A stretch of DNA of 6,190 nt from Bacteroidota bacterium (GTDB lineage: Bacteria > Bacteroidota > Bacteroidia > Chitinophagales > Chitinophagaceae). The notes beneath the pieces are model-generated. The model saw nothing but the letters and a program-made list of their open reading frames with translations, made no database searches and was not told where the DNA came from. Shown here piece after piece: positions 1 through 4,775 of the stretch (the stretch's first letter is position 1; each line of letters opens with the position of its first letter). The stretch covers positions 1 through 6,190 of the forward strand of contig JAEWJV010000415.1 in the NCBI GenBank assembly GCA_023386395.1, written 5' to 3'. Both the position numbers and the translations under genes were made by a program.

Positions 1-692
1 ACCTGAGCCTTATTCCGGGAAACGTTGGCGCTTCGCCCATGCAGAATATTGGCGCTTACGGTGTTGAAATAAAAGATGTATTCGAAAGCCTGGAAGCTTT
101 GCATATAAAAGATCATTCAACCAGAACTTTCAGTGCCAATGATTGTGGATTTGGTTACCGCGAAAGTGTTTTTAAAAAGCAATATAAAGATCAATATATA
201 ATATTGAATGTTACTTTCAGGCTAAATAAACAACCGGTTTTTAATACTTCTTATGGCGCTATTGAGCAGGAGCTTGAGAAAATGAATGCCCGTGAATTAT
301 CTATTAAAGCTATATCACAGGCCGTAATCAATATCCGCAGCAGCAAACTACCTAATCCCGCAAAAATTGGGAATGCAGGAAGCTTTTTTAAAAACCCTGT
401 AATCTCAATAAAACAATTTGAAATATTGCAGCAAACAAATGCAGGTATGCCACATTTTGCAGTTGATGGCGTTCATGTAAAAGTTCCTGCAGCCTGGCTT
501 ATTGAACAATGCGGGTGGAAAGGCTACAGTGAAGGTGATGCCGGCGTACACGTGCATCAGCCTCTTGTGCTGGTAAATTATGGCAATGCAAGCGGTGATG
601 AGATTTATGAACTTTCTAATAAAATTATAACCAGCGTTAAAGCCAGGTTTGAAATTGAACTTGAGCGCGAAGTAAACATTATTTCGATCTAA
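1..692 (+). CDS. murB: UDP-N-acetylenolpyruvoylglucosamine reductase MurB, 5'-truncated by window edge
   Basis: MurB is the cytoplasmic FAD enzyme that reduces UDP-GlcNAc-enolpyruvate to UDP-MurNAc with NADPH, the second committed step of peptidoglycan precursor synthesis. The open frame runs from base 3 with no start codon, giving 229 residues; the family is about 340 long, so roughly 110 N-terminal residues (much of the FAD-binding part) lie outside the window. The ATG at base 39 is internal, because the preceding codons already read LSLIPGNVGASP, the conserved FAD-site loop that continues into MQNIGAYG. Visible hallmarks, numbered from base 3, are YRESVFK (Arg at 53, substrate/active site), GSFFKNP (Ser at 127, the proton donor) and a terminal LEREV (Glu at 223, matching the catalytic Glu of E. 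coli MurB). The overall pattern is the E. coli-like type I enzyme. It ends in TAA and converges on a small minus-strand ORF 15 bp away. Identification is secure. Confidence 0.96.
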   Translation, partial: LSLIPGNVGASPMQNIGAYGVEIKDVFESLEALHIKDHSTRTFSANDCGFGYRESVFKKQYKDQYIILNVTFRLNKQPVFNTSYGAIEQELEKMNARELSIKAISQAVINIRSSKLPNPAKIGNAGSFFKNPVISIKQFEILQQTNAGMPHFAVDGVHVKVPAAWLIEQCGWKGYSEGDAGVHVHQPLVLVNYGNASGDEIYELSNKIITSVKARFEIELEREVNIISI

Positions 693-706
693 AAAGCGTT
701 GCTTTT
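692..706. terminator. Short inverted repeat between convergent genes, probable bidirectional terminator
   Basis: AAAAGC, loop GTT, GCTTTT forms a perfect 6-bp stem that starts at the last base of the murB stop codon and ends 2 bp before the stop of the minus-strand small ORF. An A-run on one side and a T-run on the other make it U-ended when read from either strand, the usual form of a shared terminator between convergent genes. The stem has only two G-C pairs, so it is weak on energy grounds; the position is the stronger argument. Confidence 0.5.
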
Positions 707-707
707 A

Positions 708-893
708 TCAGTCTTCAGGGCCGGCAGTATTTTCCGTTTGGTTTTTAGCGGACTTACTCTTTTGATAATTTACCTGTTCTTCGTGGTTGTAAACAGCTTC
801 TTTATAACCCTTGTTTTTTGCAGTAAAAGGCCTCGTATCTTTTTTATTCGCCGAAGTATCTTTTTTAGCGGCCTGCTTTATGGTTTTCTTCAT
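708..893 (-). CDS. Small basic hypothetical protein (61 aa)
   Basis: I do not recognise this protein. From the ATG at 893 it encodes 61 residues that are very rich in Lys, Asn, Thr and Gln, with no hydrophobic stretch, signal peptide or membrane segment. It is basic at the start (MKKTIKQAAKK) and acidic only at the very end (GPED). A KKDT motif occurs twice, seven residues apart (residues 10-13 and 17-20), and is mirrored by a 12-bp DNA repeat. The frame stays open upstream to an ATG at 941, but that start falls inside a strong hairpin at 921-955, so 893 is preferred. It lies between two hairpins, converges with murB, and is downstream of and in the same direction as the DUF4290 gene. No good promoter was seen, so it may depend on read-through. 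The composition suggests a disordered, possibly nucleic-acid-binding protein, but that is inference. A chance ORF in AT-rich DNA remains possible. Confidence 0.5.
   Translation of the reverse strand: MKKTIKQAAKKDTSANKKDTRPFTAKNKGYKEAVYNHEEQVNYQKSKSAKNQTENTAGPED
835..867. repeat. 12-bp direct repeat with 21-bp period inside the small ORF
   Basis: The 12-mer GTATCTTTTTTA occurs at 835-846 and again at 856-867. The 21-bp spacing is exactly seven codons and yields the duplicated KKDT motif of the small basic protein on the minus strand. Keeping the frame fits a small in-frame duplication, although the T-run makes the match less surprising. Confidence 0.6.
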
Positions 894-920
894 AGTTGCA
901 TGTTTATATAACCTTATACA

Positions 921-955
921 AATATTAAACCCGCTTTGCAAGCGGGTTTAATATT
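921..955 (-). terminator. Perfect 16-bp stem-loop downstream of the DUF4290 gene
   Basis: The arms 921-936 (AATATTAAACCCGCTT) and 940-955 are exact reverse complements around a 3-base loop (TGC). The stem begins 25 bp after the stop of the minus-strand DUF4290 gene and ends 28 bp before the ATG of the next minus-strand ORF, which is where a terminator is expected. There is no long U-tract after the stem on the minus strand; instead the 3' arm itself is A/U-rich beyond the GC core. The hairpin would form equally well in a plus-strand transcript. Confidence 0.72.
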
Positions 956-980
956 ATATCTCTCAGAATGAAGAAAACCT

Positions 981-1712
981 TTATTTAAAACGCTTTTTAA
1001 AATTCTGGTTCCGGCTATTGCCGTTGCCGTTATTGTTACGGTTACGGTTATCACCGCGGTTATTGCCATTATTACGGTTGCGGTTATCACCGCGGTTATT
1101 GCCATTACGGCCTCCAAAACTTTGCCTTCTTCCATTATTGCTTCTGCCATAATCATCGCGTTCAAAAGCCGGAGGGCGGTGTTTTATATATGGTGTATTA
1201 CTAAACTCAAGCTGGCCACCTGTCATTTCATTCAGTTCGGTACGAATGGCATCATCATGCACGAGTTCCTTATGCCAGTTGCTGTAAGTAAGTTTCATAT
1301 AATAGGCGATAGCGTTAGCAAAGCCTTCCTTCTTTTCAGCATCTTCTTCATTAAGCGCCTTATCAATAATGATTTCAAGGTTTTTACCAAGATGAGAAAA
1401 TTTGGGATAGCGTTTTGGATAAGGCAGAGGATCGGGTTTTTGCTTGTAAGTTTCCCTTTGCGGAATAGGATAAGGGCTGTCAACATCCAGTTTAAAATCG
1501 CTTATAAAAAACAGGTGATCCCATAATTTATGCCTGAAATCTTCCACATTTTTCAAATGAGGGTTTAAAAAACCCATCAGCTCAATCAGCACCTGGGCCT
1601 GTTGTTGTCTTTTCTCCCTGTCTTCGATAGTTAGAAGGTATTCCACCATTTTTTGTATATGGCGGCCATATTCACGCATACTCATATCGTTGCGTGTAGT
1701 ATTGTATTCCAT
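981..1712 (-). CDS. DUF4290 domain-containing protein with Asn/Arg/Gly repeat tail
   Basis: The first two thirds of this 243-residue protein match the DUF4290 family of Bacteroidota: MEYNT at the N-terminus, EYGRHIQKMVEYLLTIEDRE (about 14-33), then NVEDFRHKLWDHLFFISDF (about 55-73) and LDVDSPYP (about 75-82). The function of the family is unknown. There is no signal peptide or membrane segment, so it should be cytoplasmic. The start at 1712 is chosen because it gives the family's normal MEYNT beginning; a longer frame from a TTG at 1736 would overlap the predicted promoter. From about residue 185 the protein becomes a low-complexity tail of Asn, Arg, Gly and Asp, including two exact copies of a 12-residue unit NGNNRGDNRNRN (203-214 and 215-226), and it ends in a basic FKKRFK. 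Such tails resemble RGG-type RNA-binding regions, but RNA binding is only inferred here. From memory, DUF4290 genes often neighbour murA in this phylum; here murB lies nearby on the other strand instead. Confidence 0.9.
   Translation of the reverse strand: MEYNTTRNDMSMREYGRHIQKMVEYLLTIEDREKRQQQAQVLIELMGFLNPHLKNVEDFRHKLWDHLFFISDFKLDVDSPYPIPQRETYKQKPDPLPYPKRYPKFSHLGKNLEIIIDKALNEEDAEKKEGFANAIAYYMKLTYSNWHKELVHDDAIRTELNEMTGGQLEFSNTPYIKHRPPAFERDDYGRSNNGRRQSFGGRNGNNRGDNRNRNNGNNRGDNRNRNNNGNGNSRNQNFKKRFK
1035..1106 (-). repeat. Two tandem 36-bp repeats encoding a 12-residue unit
   Basis: Bases 1035-1070 and 1071-1106 are adjacent copies of a 36-bp unit that differ at two positions only (first and tenth base of the unit on the plus strand). 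Both copies encode the same 12 residues in the tail of the DUF4290 protein, so the two differences are silent. The near identity points to a recent or recombinationally maintained duplication, and copy number may vary between strains. Confidence 0.9.
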
Positions 1713-1733
1713 TAAAATAAAAGTATTAATCAG

Positions 1734-1764
1734 CAAATGTAATTTAATCGGCTAAATCATGCAA
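1734..1764 (-). promoter_or_regulatory. Bacteroidota-type promoter for the DUF4290 gene (TTG-N20-TACATTTG)
   Basis: Read on the minus strand, TTG (1764-1762) is followed after 20 bases by TACATTTG (1741-1734). This is an exact match to the -33 TTG and -7 TAnnTTTG elements described for Bacteroides and Flavobacterium, with the usual spacing. The -7 box ends 21 bp before the ATG at 1712, leaving a short leader. The TTG that could serve as an alternative upstream start is part of this -7 box, which supports the start at 1712. Confidence 0.68.
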
Positions 1765-1830
1765 CCTGCAAATTCTTATTGCCATGTTATAAAAAGGGTT
1801 GCCATTCAATCAGCAGTAAAATGTAAGCTG

Positions 1831-1860
1831 CAAAGTTATGGCCATTTGAGGAATTTTCAT
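1831..1860 (-). promoter_or_regulatory. Weaker second promoter candidate upstream of the DUF4290 gene
   Basis: On the minus strand TAACTTTG (1838-1831) fits the -7 consensus TAnnTTTG exactly. The triplet 19 bases further upstream is ATG rather than TTG, so the -33 element has one mismatch. It lies in the 171-bp gap after the exported TPM gene and could drive the DUF4290 gene with a leader of about 110 bases. It is less convincing than the site at 1734-1764. Confidence 0.28.
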
Positions 1861-1883
1861 TAATCAGTTTTTAGCAGTTAAAT

Positions 1884-2672
1884 TTACCAGCCCCCACTGG
1901 CGCCGCCGCCACCACTACTGCCGCCGCCAAAACCACCAAAACCGCCGCCTCCGCCTCCAAATCCCCCTCCGCCAAAACCACCACCGCCTCTTCCCCAGCT
2001 TCCGCCACCGGGAAAAATAGTTGGGATTATCCACGGATTAAAACCTCTGCGGCTCATCATGCCGCCGCCACGTCCTCCACCCCTTCCCCTGCCTATGATA
2101 AAGAAAATAATTATAAGAATTATAATAAAGCCTATTATGTTACCACCGCGGCCATTATCATCATCATTGTTGGTTTTGCCGCGCTCTTTATATTCGCCTG
2201 CGGCAGCTTTTTCCAGGGAATTTATCGCTTCGTCAATACCCCTGTAATAATCACCGTTCCTGAAATTGGGCGTAAGGTCATTATCTATAATATTACTTGA
2301 CTGCAAATCAGTTATAGCGCCTTCCAAACCATATCCTACTTCTATCCTCATCTTCCTGTCTTCTTTTGAGATGAGTAATAGAATACCATTATTATGTTTT
2401 GAACCGCCTATGCCCCATTCACGAAAAAGCTTAACGGCATAATCTTCTATCGGCACATCATTCAGGCTGTTAATGGTTACAACGGCTATCTGGTTGCTCG
2501 TTGTATCATTAAAAGCAACCAGTTTTTGTTCCAGGATGTGCACCTGTTCAGGGGAAAGTAAATCAGCGTTATCAACAACCAATCTCGGCGGGTTTGGCGC
2601 TTTTAAAACATCCTGTGCGCTGAGATTAATTGTGATAAAAGCGAAAAATAATATGTATAAAAAACGTTTCAT
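1884..2672 (-). CDS. Exported TPM-domain protein with transmembrane segment and Gly-rich tail (YgcG-like)
   Basis: This 262-residue protein has a signal peptide (residues 1-19, MKRFLYILFFAFITINLSA, then Gln-Asp), a TPM domain (about 32-160) and a single hydrophobic segment IIGFIIILIIIFFII (179-193). It ends in a Gly-rich tail of about 70 residues closing with GGGGASGGW, the usual ending of this family. TPM landmarks are VVDNADLLS (32-40), EDYAVKLFREWGIG (76-89), NGILLLIS (95-102) and RIEVGYGLEGAITD (109-122). The TPM domain should therefore lie outside the inner membrane, with the tail beyond the helix. TPM folds are known from the plant thylakoid protein TLP18.3/Psb32 and the nematode MOLO-1; the biochemical role in bacteria is unclear. 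The frame is open to an ATG at 2753, but that would add 27 residues encoded by an intergenic repeat ahead of a good signal peptide, so 2672 is chosen. It is the third gene of the lemA-TPM-TPM run, after a 246-bp gap. Confidence 0.9.
   Translation of the reverse strand: MKRFLYILFFAFITINLSAQDVLKAPNPPRLVVDNADLLSPEQVHILEQKLVAFNDTTSNQIAVVTINSLNDVPIEDYAVKLFREWGIGGSKHNNGILLLISKEDRKMRIEVGYGLEGAITDLQSSNIIDNDLTPNFRNGDYYRGIDEAINSLEKAAAGEYKERGKTNNDDDNGRGGNIIGFIIILIIIFFIIGRGRGGGRGGGMMSRRGFNPWIIPTIFPGGGSWGRGGGGFGGGGFGGGGGGFGGFGGGSSGGGGASGGW
1887..2090 (-). repeat. GC-rich low-complexity stretch encoding the Gly-rich tail
   Basis: Runs of CCGCC, CCACC and CCTCC on the plus strand (Gly codons GGC, GGT and GGA on the minus strand) fill most of 1887-2010 and again 2060-2090. 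This makes the region clearly more GC-rich than its surroundings. It encodes the GRGRGGGRGGG and GGGGFGGGGFGGG segments of the exported TPM protein. It is a compositional repeat rather than an exact tandem array, and is prone to sequencing or assembly slips. Confidence 0.75.
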
Positions 2673-2680
2673 TTTTATTT

Positions 2681-2715
2681 CACGCAAAAACACAAAGAAT
2701 CGCAAAGGCAAAAAG
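2681..2715. repeat. Degenerate GCAAAG-type intergenic repeat upstream of the exported TPM gene
   Basis: Four GCAAA/ACAAA cores begin at 2684, 2692, 2702 and 2708 on the plus strand (CGCAAA, ACAAAG, CGCAAAG, GCAAAAAG). On the minus strand this reads as TTTGCC, TTTGCG, TTTGTG, TTTGCG followed by TGAAAT. From memory, arrays of this kind (CTTTGCG units ending in GTGAAA) are frequent between genes in many Bacteroidota genomes. The last unit lies about 9 bp before the ATG at 2672, so the repeat sits in the leader or promoter of the gene and produces a spurious N-terminal extension of the reading frame. Confidence 0.55.
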
Positions 2716-2918
2716 GGCTTTTGTGAGACAAAGTAGTTCTTTGCATAATCCATTTTATAAGTTATTTGCTATTCTGTGGATACCATTTCTGATTAATGGC
2801 ACATTGAAATTTATTAATAAACCCCGTTTAAATATTTGAAAGCTGCAGGAGTAGCTTTTAGCTTATGGCTCTGAATATATTACCAGTTTTCTTATAAGAC
2901 TTTGCAGCTTCGCATGAA
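2716..2918. other. Intergenic gap between the two TPM genes
   Basis: This AT-rich stretch completes the 246-bp gap between the soluble TPM gene (ending at 2919) and the exported TPM gene (starting at 2672). I found no exact TAnnTTTG box on the minus strand. A small inverted repeat, AAAGCT at 2839-2844 with AGCTTT at 2853-2858, lies 61 bp or more past the stop of the soluble TPM gene and might be a weak terminator or processing site. No ORF with convincing protein features was seen on either strand. Confidence 0.4.
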
Positions 2919-3380
2919 TCATTTTCCAAACACAATATCATCCTGCAATTCATTCTTATCGGTTGAAGCGTCGTAGGGAAAATGTACTTTAAGTAACTGG
3001 CCAATTTTAAGAATCACTTCGGCAGTGCCTTCTGCAATTTGATCTTTTTTAAACTCACTCATCATTCCTTTTACCGCATCATTCCAGAACTGCTGGCCGG
3101 CTTTATTATAAATGCCCTCATCTGCAAAAACGGCAAACTGGTGGTGCACCGTTGCTATATACACCAGCACCGCATTGCGGTTTACAGTTTCATTCATTTT
3201 AAGCTGGAAAAAAATTTCTGCTGCACGGTCGAGCGGGTCAACAAAACGGCACTTGCTTTCAATAAACAAACGCACTTCACCGCTTGTTTGCTGCTCAGCC
3301 TCGCGAATGGCATCAAGAATTTTTATTTGCTCTTCCTGCGAAAAAAACTTTTGCTGCTTAGATTTAAATAAAGAAAACAT
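2919..3380 (-). CDS. Soluble TPM-domain family protein
   Basis: This 153-residue protein is the short, soluble TPM form that typically sits next to lemA in Bacteroidota. It has no signal peptide and no membrane helix, so it should be cytoplasmic. Landmarks in order are FFSQEEQIKILDAIREAEQQTSGEV (split here as FFSQEEQ at 12-18 and REAEQQTSGEVRLFIE at 26-41), DPLDRAAEIFFQL (48-60), RNAVLVYIA (68-76), FAVFADEGI (82-90), FW at 98-99, HFPY (133-136) and a NEL...DDIVFG ending. These match the family pattern end to end, and the length is normal. The ATG at 3380 is preferred over a TTG nine bases upstream, giving the common MFSLFK-like start. It follows lemA by 9 bp and is almost certainly co-transcribed with it. 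There is no Shine-Dalgarno sequence, as is usual in the phylum. Its biochemical activity is not established. Confidence 0.9.
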   Translation of the reverse strand: MFSLFKSKQQKFFSQEEQIKILDAIREAEQQTSGEVRLFIESKCRFVDPLDRAAEIFFQLKMNETVNRNAVLVYIATVHHQFAVFADEGIYNKAGQQFWNDAVKGMMSEFKKDQIAEGTAEVILKIGQLLKVHFPYDASTDKNELQDDIVFGK

Positions 3381-3389
3381 TAGCAACAA

Positions 3390-4001
3390 TTATTTTTTAT
3401 CAAAATCTACAGATGGAGCTTTTTCTGCACCGGCATCAGCCTGGAAAGGCTGTTTGGGAGTAAAACCAAACCATCCTGCATAAAAATTATTCGGGAATGT
3501 TCTGATAGTGGTATTATATTCCTGCACAGCCGTATTAAAATCGTTCCTGGCCACTTTAATGCGGTTTTCAGTGCCTTCCAATTGTACCTGCAGACCGCGA
3601 AATGCATCATTAGCACGGAGATTAGGATAATTTTCTGTTACAACCAATAACCTGCCAAGCGCCTGTGACAATTGTCCCTGGGCCTGTTGAAATTCCTGCA
3701 ATTTTTCAGGTGTAAGATCATTGGGATCTACTTTTATCTGTGTGGCAGATGCCCTTGCTTTAATAACATTTTCAAGCGTTGTCTGTTCAAAATTAGCTTC
3801 GCCTTTTACAGTGCTAACAAGATTAGGTATTAAATCGCTGCGGCGCTGATATTCACTTTGAACATTTGCAAATTTCGCTTTTACGTTCTCATCAAGTGCC
3901 ACGCCCTTTTTCTGGAAAGAGATTGAACCACAACCAACACATCCTCCAATAAGAACAATTAATCCTAAGATTACTATAAGAGCCAAATTTTTTGTTTTCA
4001 T
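3390..4001 (-). CDS. lemA: LemA family protein
   Basis: LemA proteins are small membrane-anchored alpha-helical proteins first noted in Listeria as the source of a presented peptide; their cellular role is unknown. This one has 203 residues, a normal length. After MKTKN comes one hydrophobic segment (about 6-20, LALIVILGLIVLIGG) and then a helical domain facing outward. Family signatures are LDENVKAKFANVQSEYQRR (36-54), SDLIPNLVSTVKGEA (55-69), KARASATQI (81-89), RLLVVTENYPNLRAN (117-131), LEGTENRIKVARNDFNTAVQEYN (141-163) and the FPNNFYAGWFGF ending (169-180). Cys at 21 and 24 directly follow the hydrophobic segment, giving a GGC lipobox-like context that is unusual among the LemA sequences I recall. 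It is the first gene of the run leading to two TPM proteins, a pairing that suggests a joint envelope function. No exact promoter match was found upstream, but a 15-bp inverted repeat lies at 4058-4072. Confidence 0.95.
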   Translation of the reverse strand: MKTKNLALIVILGLIVLIGGCVGCGSISFQKKGVALDENVKAKFANVQSEYQRRSDLIPNLVSTVKGEANFEQTTLENVIKARASATQIKVDPNDLTPEKLQEFQQAQGQLSQALGRLLVVTENYPNLRANDAFRGLQVQLEGTENRIKVARNDFNTAVQEYNTTIRTFPNNFYAGWFGFTPKQPFQADAGAEKAPSVDFDKK

Positions 4002-4057
4002 TACTGATTGAATTTTTGTTAAAGATAACCATCAAAACAAATACCTCTTCTGCAAAT

Positions 4058-4072
4058 ATGACGAGACGTCAT
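4058..4072. promoter_or_regulatory. Operator-like inverted repeat upstream of lemA
   Basis: ATGACG and CGTCAT are exact inverted arms around a 3-base spacer (AGA). The site lies 57-71 bp upstream of the lemA start, in the 120-bp gap after the cupin-like gene. On the minus strand it overlaps CATATTTG (4059-4052), which is one mismatch from the -7 consensus TAnnTTTG, so a bound protein could block or aid transcription. No known regulator motif is recognised, and arms of this length can occur by chance. Confidence 0.3.
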
Positions 4073-4121
4073 TCCATTTTTATGATACCAGGCTGCAATT
4101 TGCCTAAAGCAGCTTATGCTA

Positions 4122-4775
4122 TTACTTAATCGCAAGCAAAACACAGGTTGCTTTTATATTTTGTTTATTGATGAGTGGTATTTTGTTGCCCGGTGTAAAA
4201 AACTGAAAACCACCAGCCACCATTTTTTTGGTTGTTTCTACTTCACCTGAAATACAAATGAGCAGGTAAGCGCAATGGCCGGCCGGTATTGTTAAAGACT
4301 GGATGGGTTCTATATCTAATTTATAAATATCAACGAGTTGCTCCTCAATAGCAGTTGTAAGGTTTTGCTGCTGAAGCGAAGCGCAGGCATCCGGCGAGGC
4401 AGAAGTTTTTACCAGCTCAATATCCATTACATGAAAAACATTGCTACTATCATTATATACCCGGTGTGTAACAGGCTTTGCCGCGTAATCCATATATAAA
4501 ACCTGTTGCGGGTAAACCCTGGCAGGCAGCTGGCTCTGGCCAGCCATTACCTCAGCGCCCATTACCGATTGCGATAAAAACACGATGACAGAAGGTGTTG
4601 CATGAATATGATATAAGCTTGTATCGCCCGGAGCGAGGTGTACATCCAGTAACCGCACATAGTCATTTTCCAGCACTTTTTTATGCCTGGGTTCTTCCAC
4701 TACAGGTACCTGCGCCTGCAGCATGCCGGTTGCGTTACTTAATAAAAGTATGAGTACAATTTTTTTATAATTCAT
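4122..4775 (-). CDS. Exported bicupin-like protein of unknown function
   Basis: This 217-residue protein begins with a signal peptide (about 1-21, NYKKIVLILLLSNATGMLQA, then Gln), so it should act in the periplasm or outside the cell. Residues 27-122 look like a cupin barrel: motif 1 is PGDTSLYHIH (49-58; Gly50, His56, His58) and motif 2 ends in HRVYN (His104, Asn108), fitting the H(X)3N rule. The Glu that normally follows the HxH pair is absent (Pro61/Ser62), so metal binding may rest on three His. Residues 147-217 repeat the layout (VDIYKLDIEPIQSLTIPAG, then CISGEVE, then GGFQFFTPG and a final beta segment), suggesting a second cupin half with almost all metal ligands lost. I do not recognise a specific family or substrate. 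It is a single gene, divergent from eno and 120 bp upstream of lemA in the same direction; read-through into lemA is possible but not shown. Confidence 0.78.
   Translation of the reverse strand: MNYKKIVLILLLSNATGMLQAQVPVVEEPRHKKVLENDYVRLLDVHLAPGDTSLYHIHATPSVIVFLSQSVMGAEVMAGQSQLPARVYPQQVLYMDYAAKPVTHRVYNDSSNVFHVMDIELVKTSASPDACASLQQQNLTTAIEEQLVDIYKLDIEPIQSLTIPAGHCAYLLICISGEVETTKKMVAGGFQFFTPGNKIPLINKQNIKATCVLLAIK

Noticed and set aside
699..911. Plus-strand ORF with hydrophobic translation (70 aa)
   Set aside because: It is the antisense of the small basic ORF; its apparent hydrophobicity is the complement of Lys-rich codons, and it begins inside the terminator-like repeat after murB.
1035..1106. 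Possible CRISPR-like array because of regular 36-bp repeats
   Set aside because: There are only two copies, directly adjacent with no spacers, and they lie in frame inside a protein-coding tail.
914..1165. Minus-strand ORF rich in Ala, Ile, Thr and Val (83 aa)
   Set aside because: It is an out-of-frame reading of the repeat-rich tail of the DUF4290 gene; the repeated ITAV pattern only reflects the DNA repeat.
1122..1526. Plus-strand ORF of 134 codons
   Set aside because: It lies wholly antisense to the well-supported DUF4290 coding region and shows no recognisable domain.
1779..1805. TTGCCAT direct repeat (1779-1785 and 1799-1805) as a mobile element footprint
   Set aside because: The repeat is 7 bp with nothing resembling a transposase or terminal inverted repeats nearby; chance is sufficient.
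2473..2736. Plus-strand ORF ending in a Lys/Arg-rich segment
   Set aside because: It is antisense to the TPM signal peptide and domain, and its basic end comes from the GCAAAG-type repeat.
3039..3483. Plus-strand ORFs opposite the soluble TPM and lemA genes
   Set aside because: Both are antisense shadows; the minus-strand frames match known families over their full length.
4091..4113. Terminator for the cupin-like gene (GCTGC at 4092-4096 with GCAGC at 4109-4113)
   Set aside because: The arms are 5 bp with a 12-base loop and no U-run follows on the minus strand, so the support is too weak to annotate.
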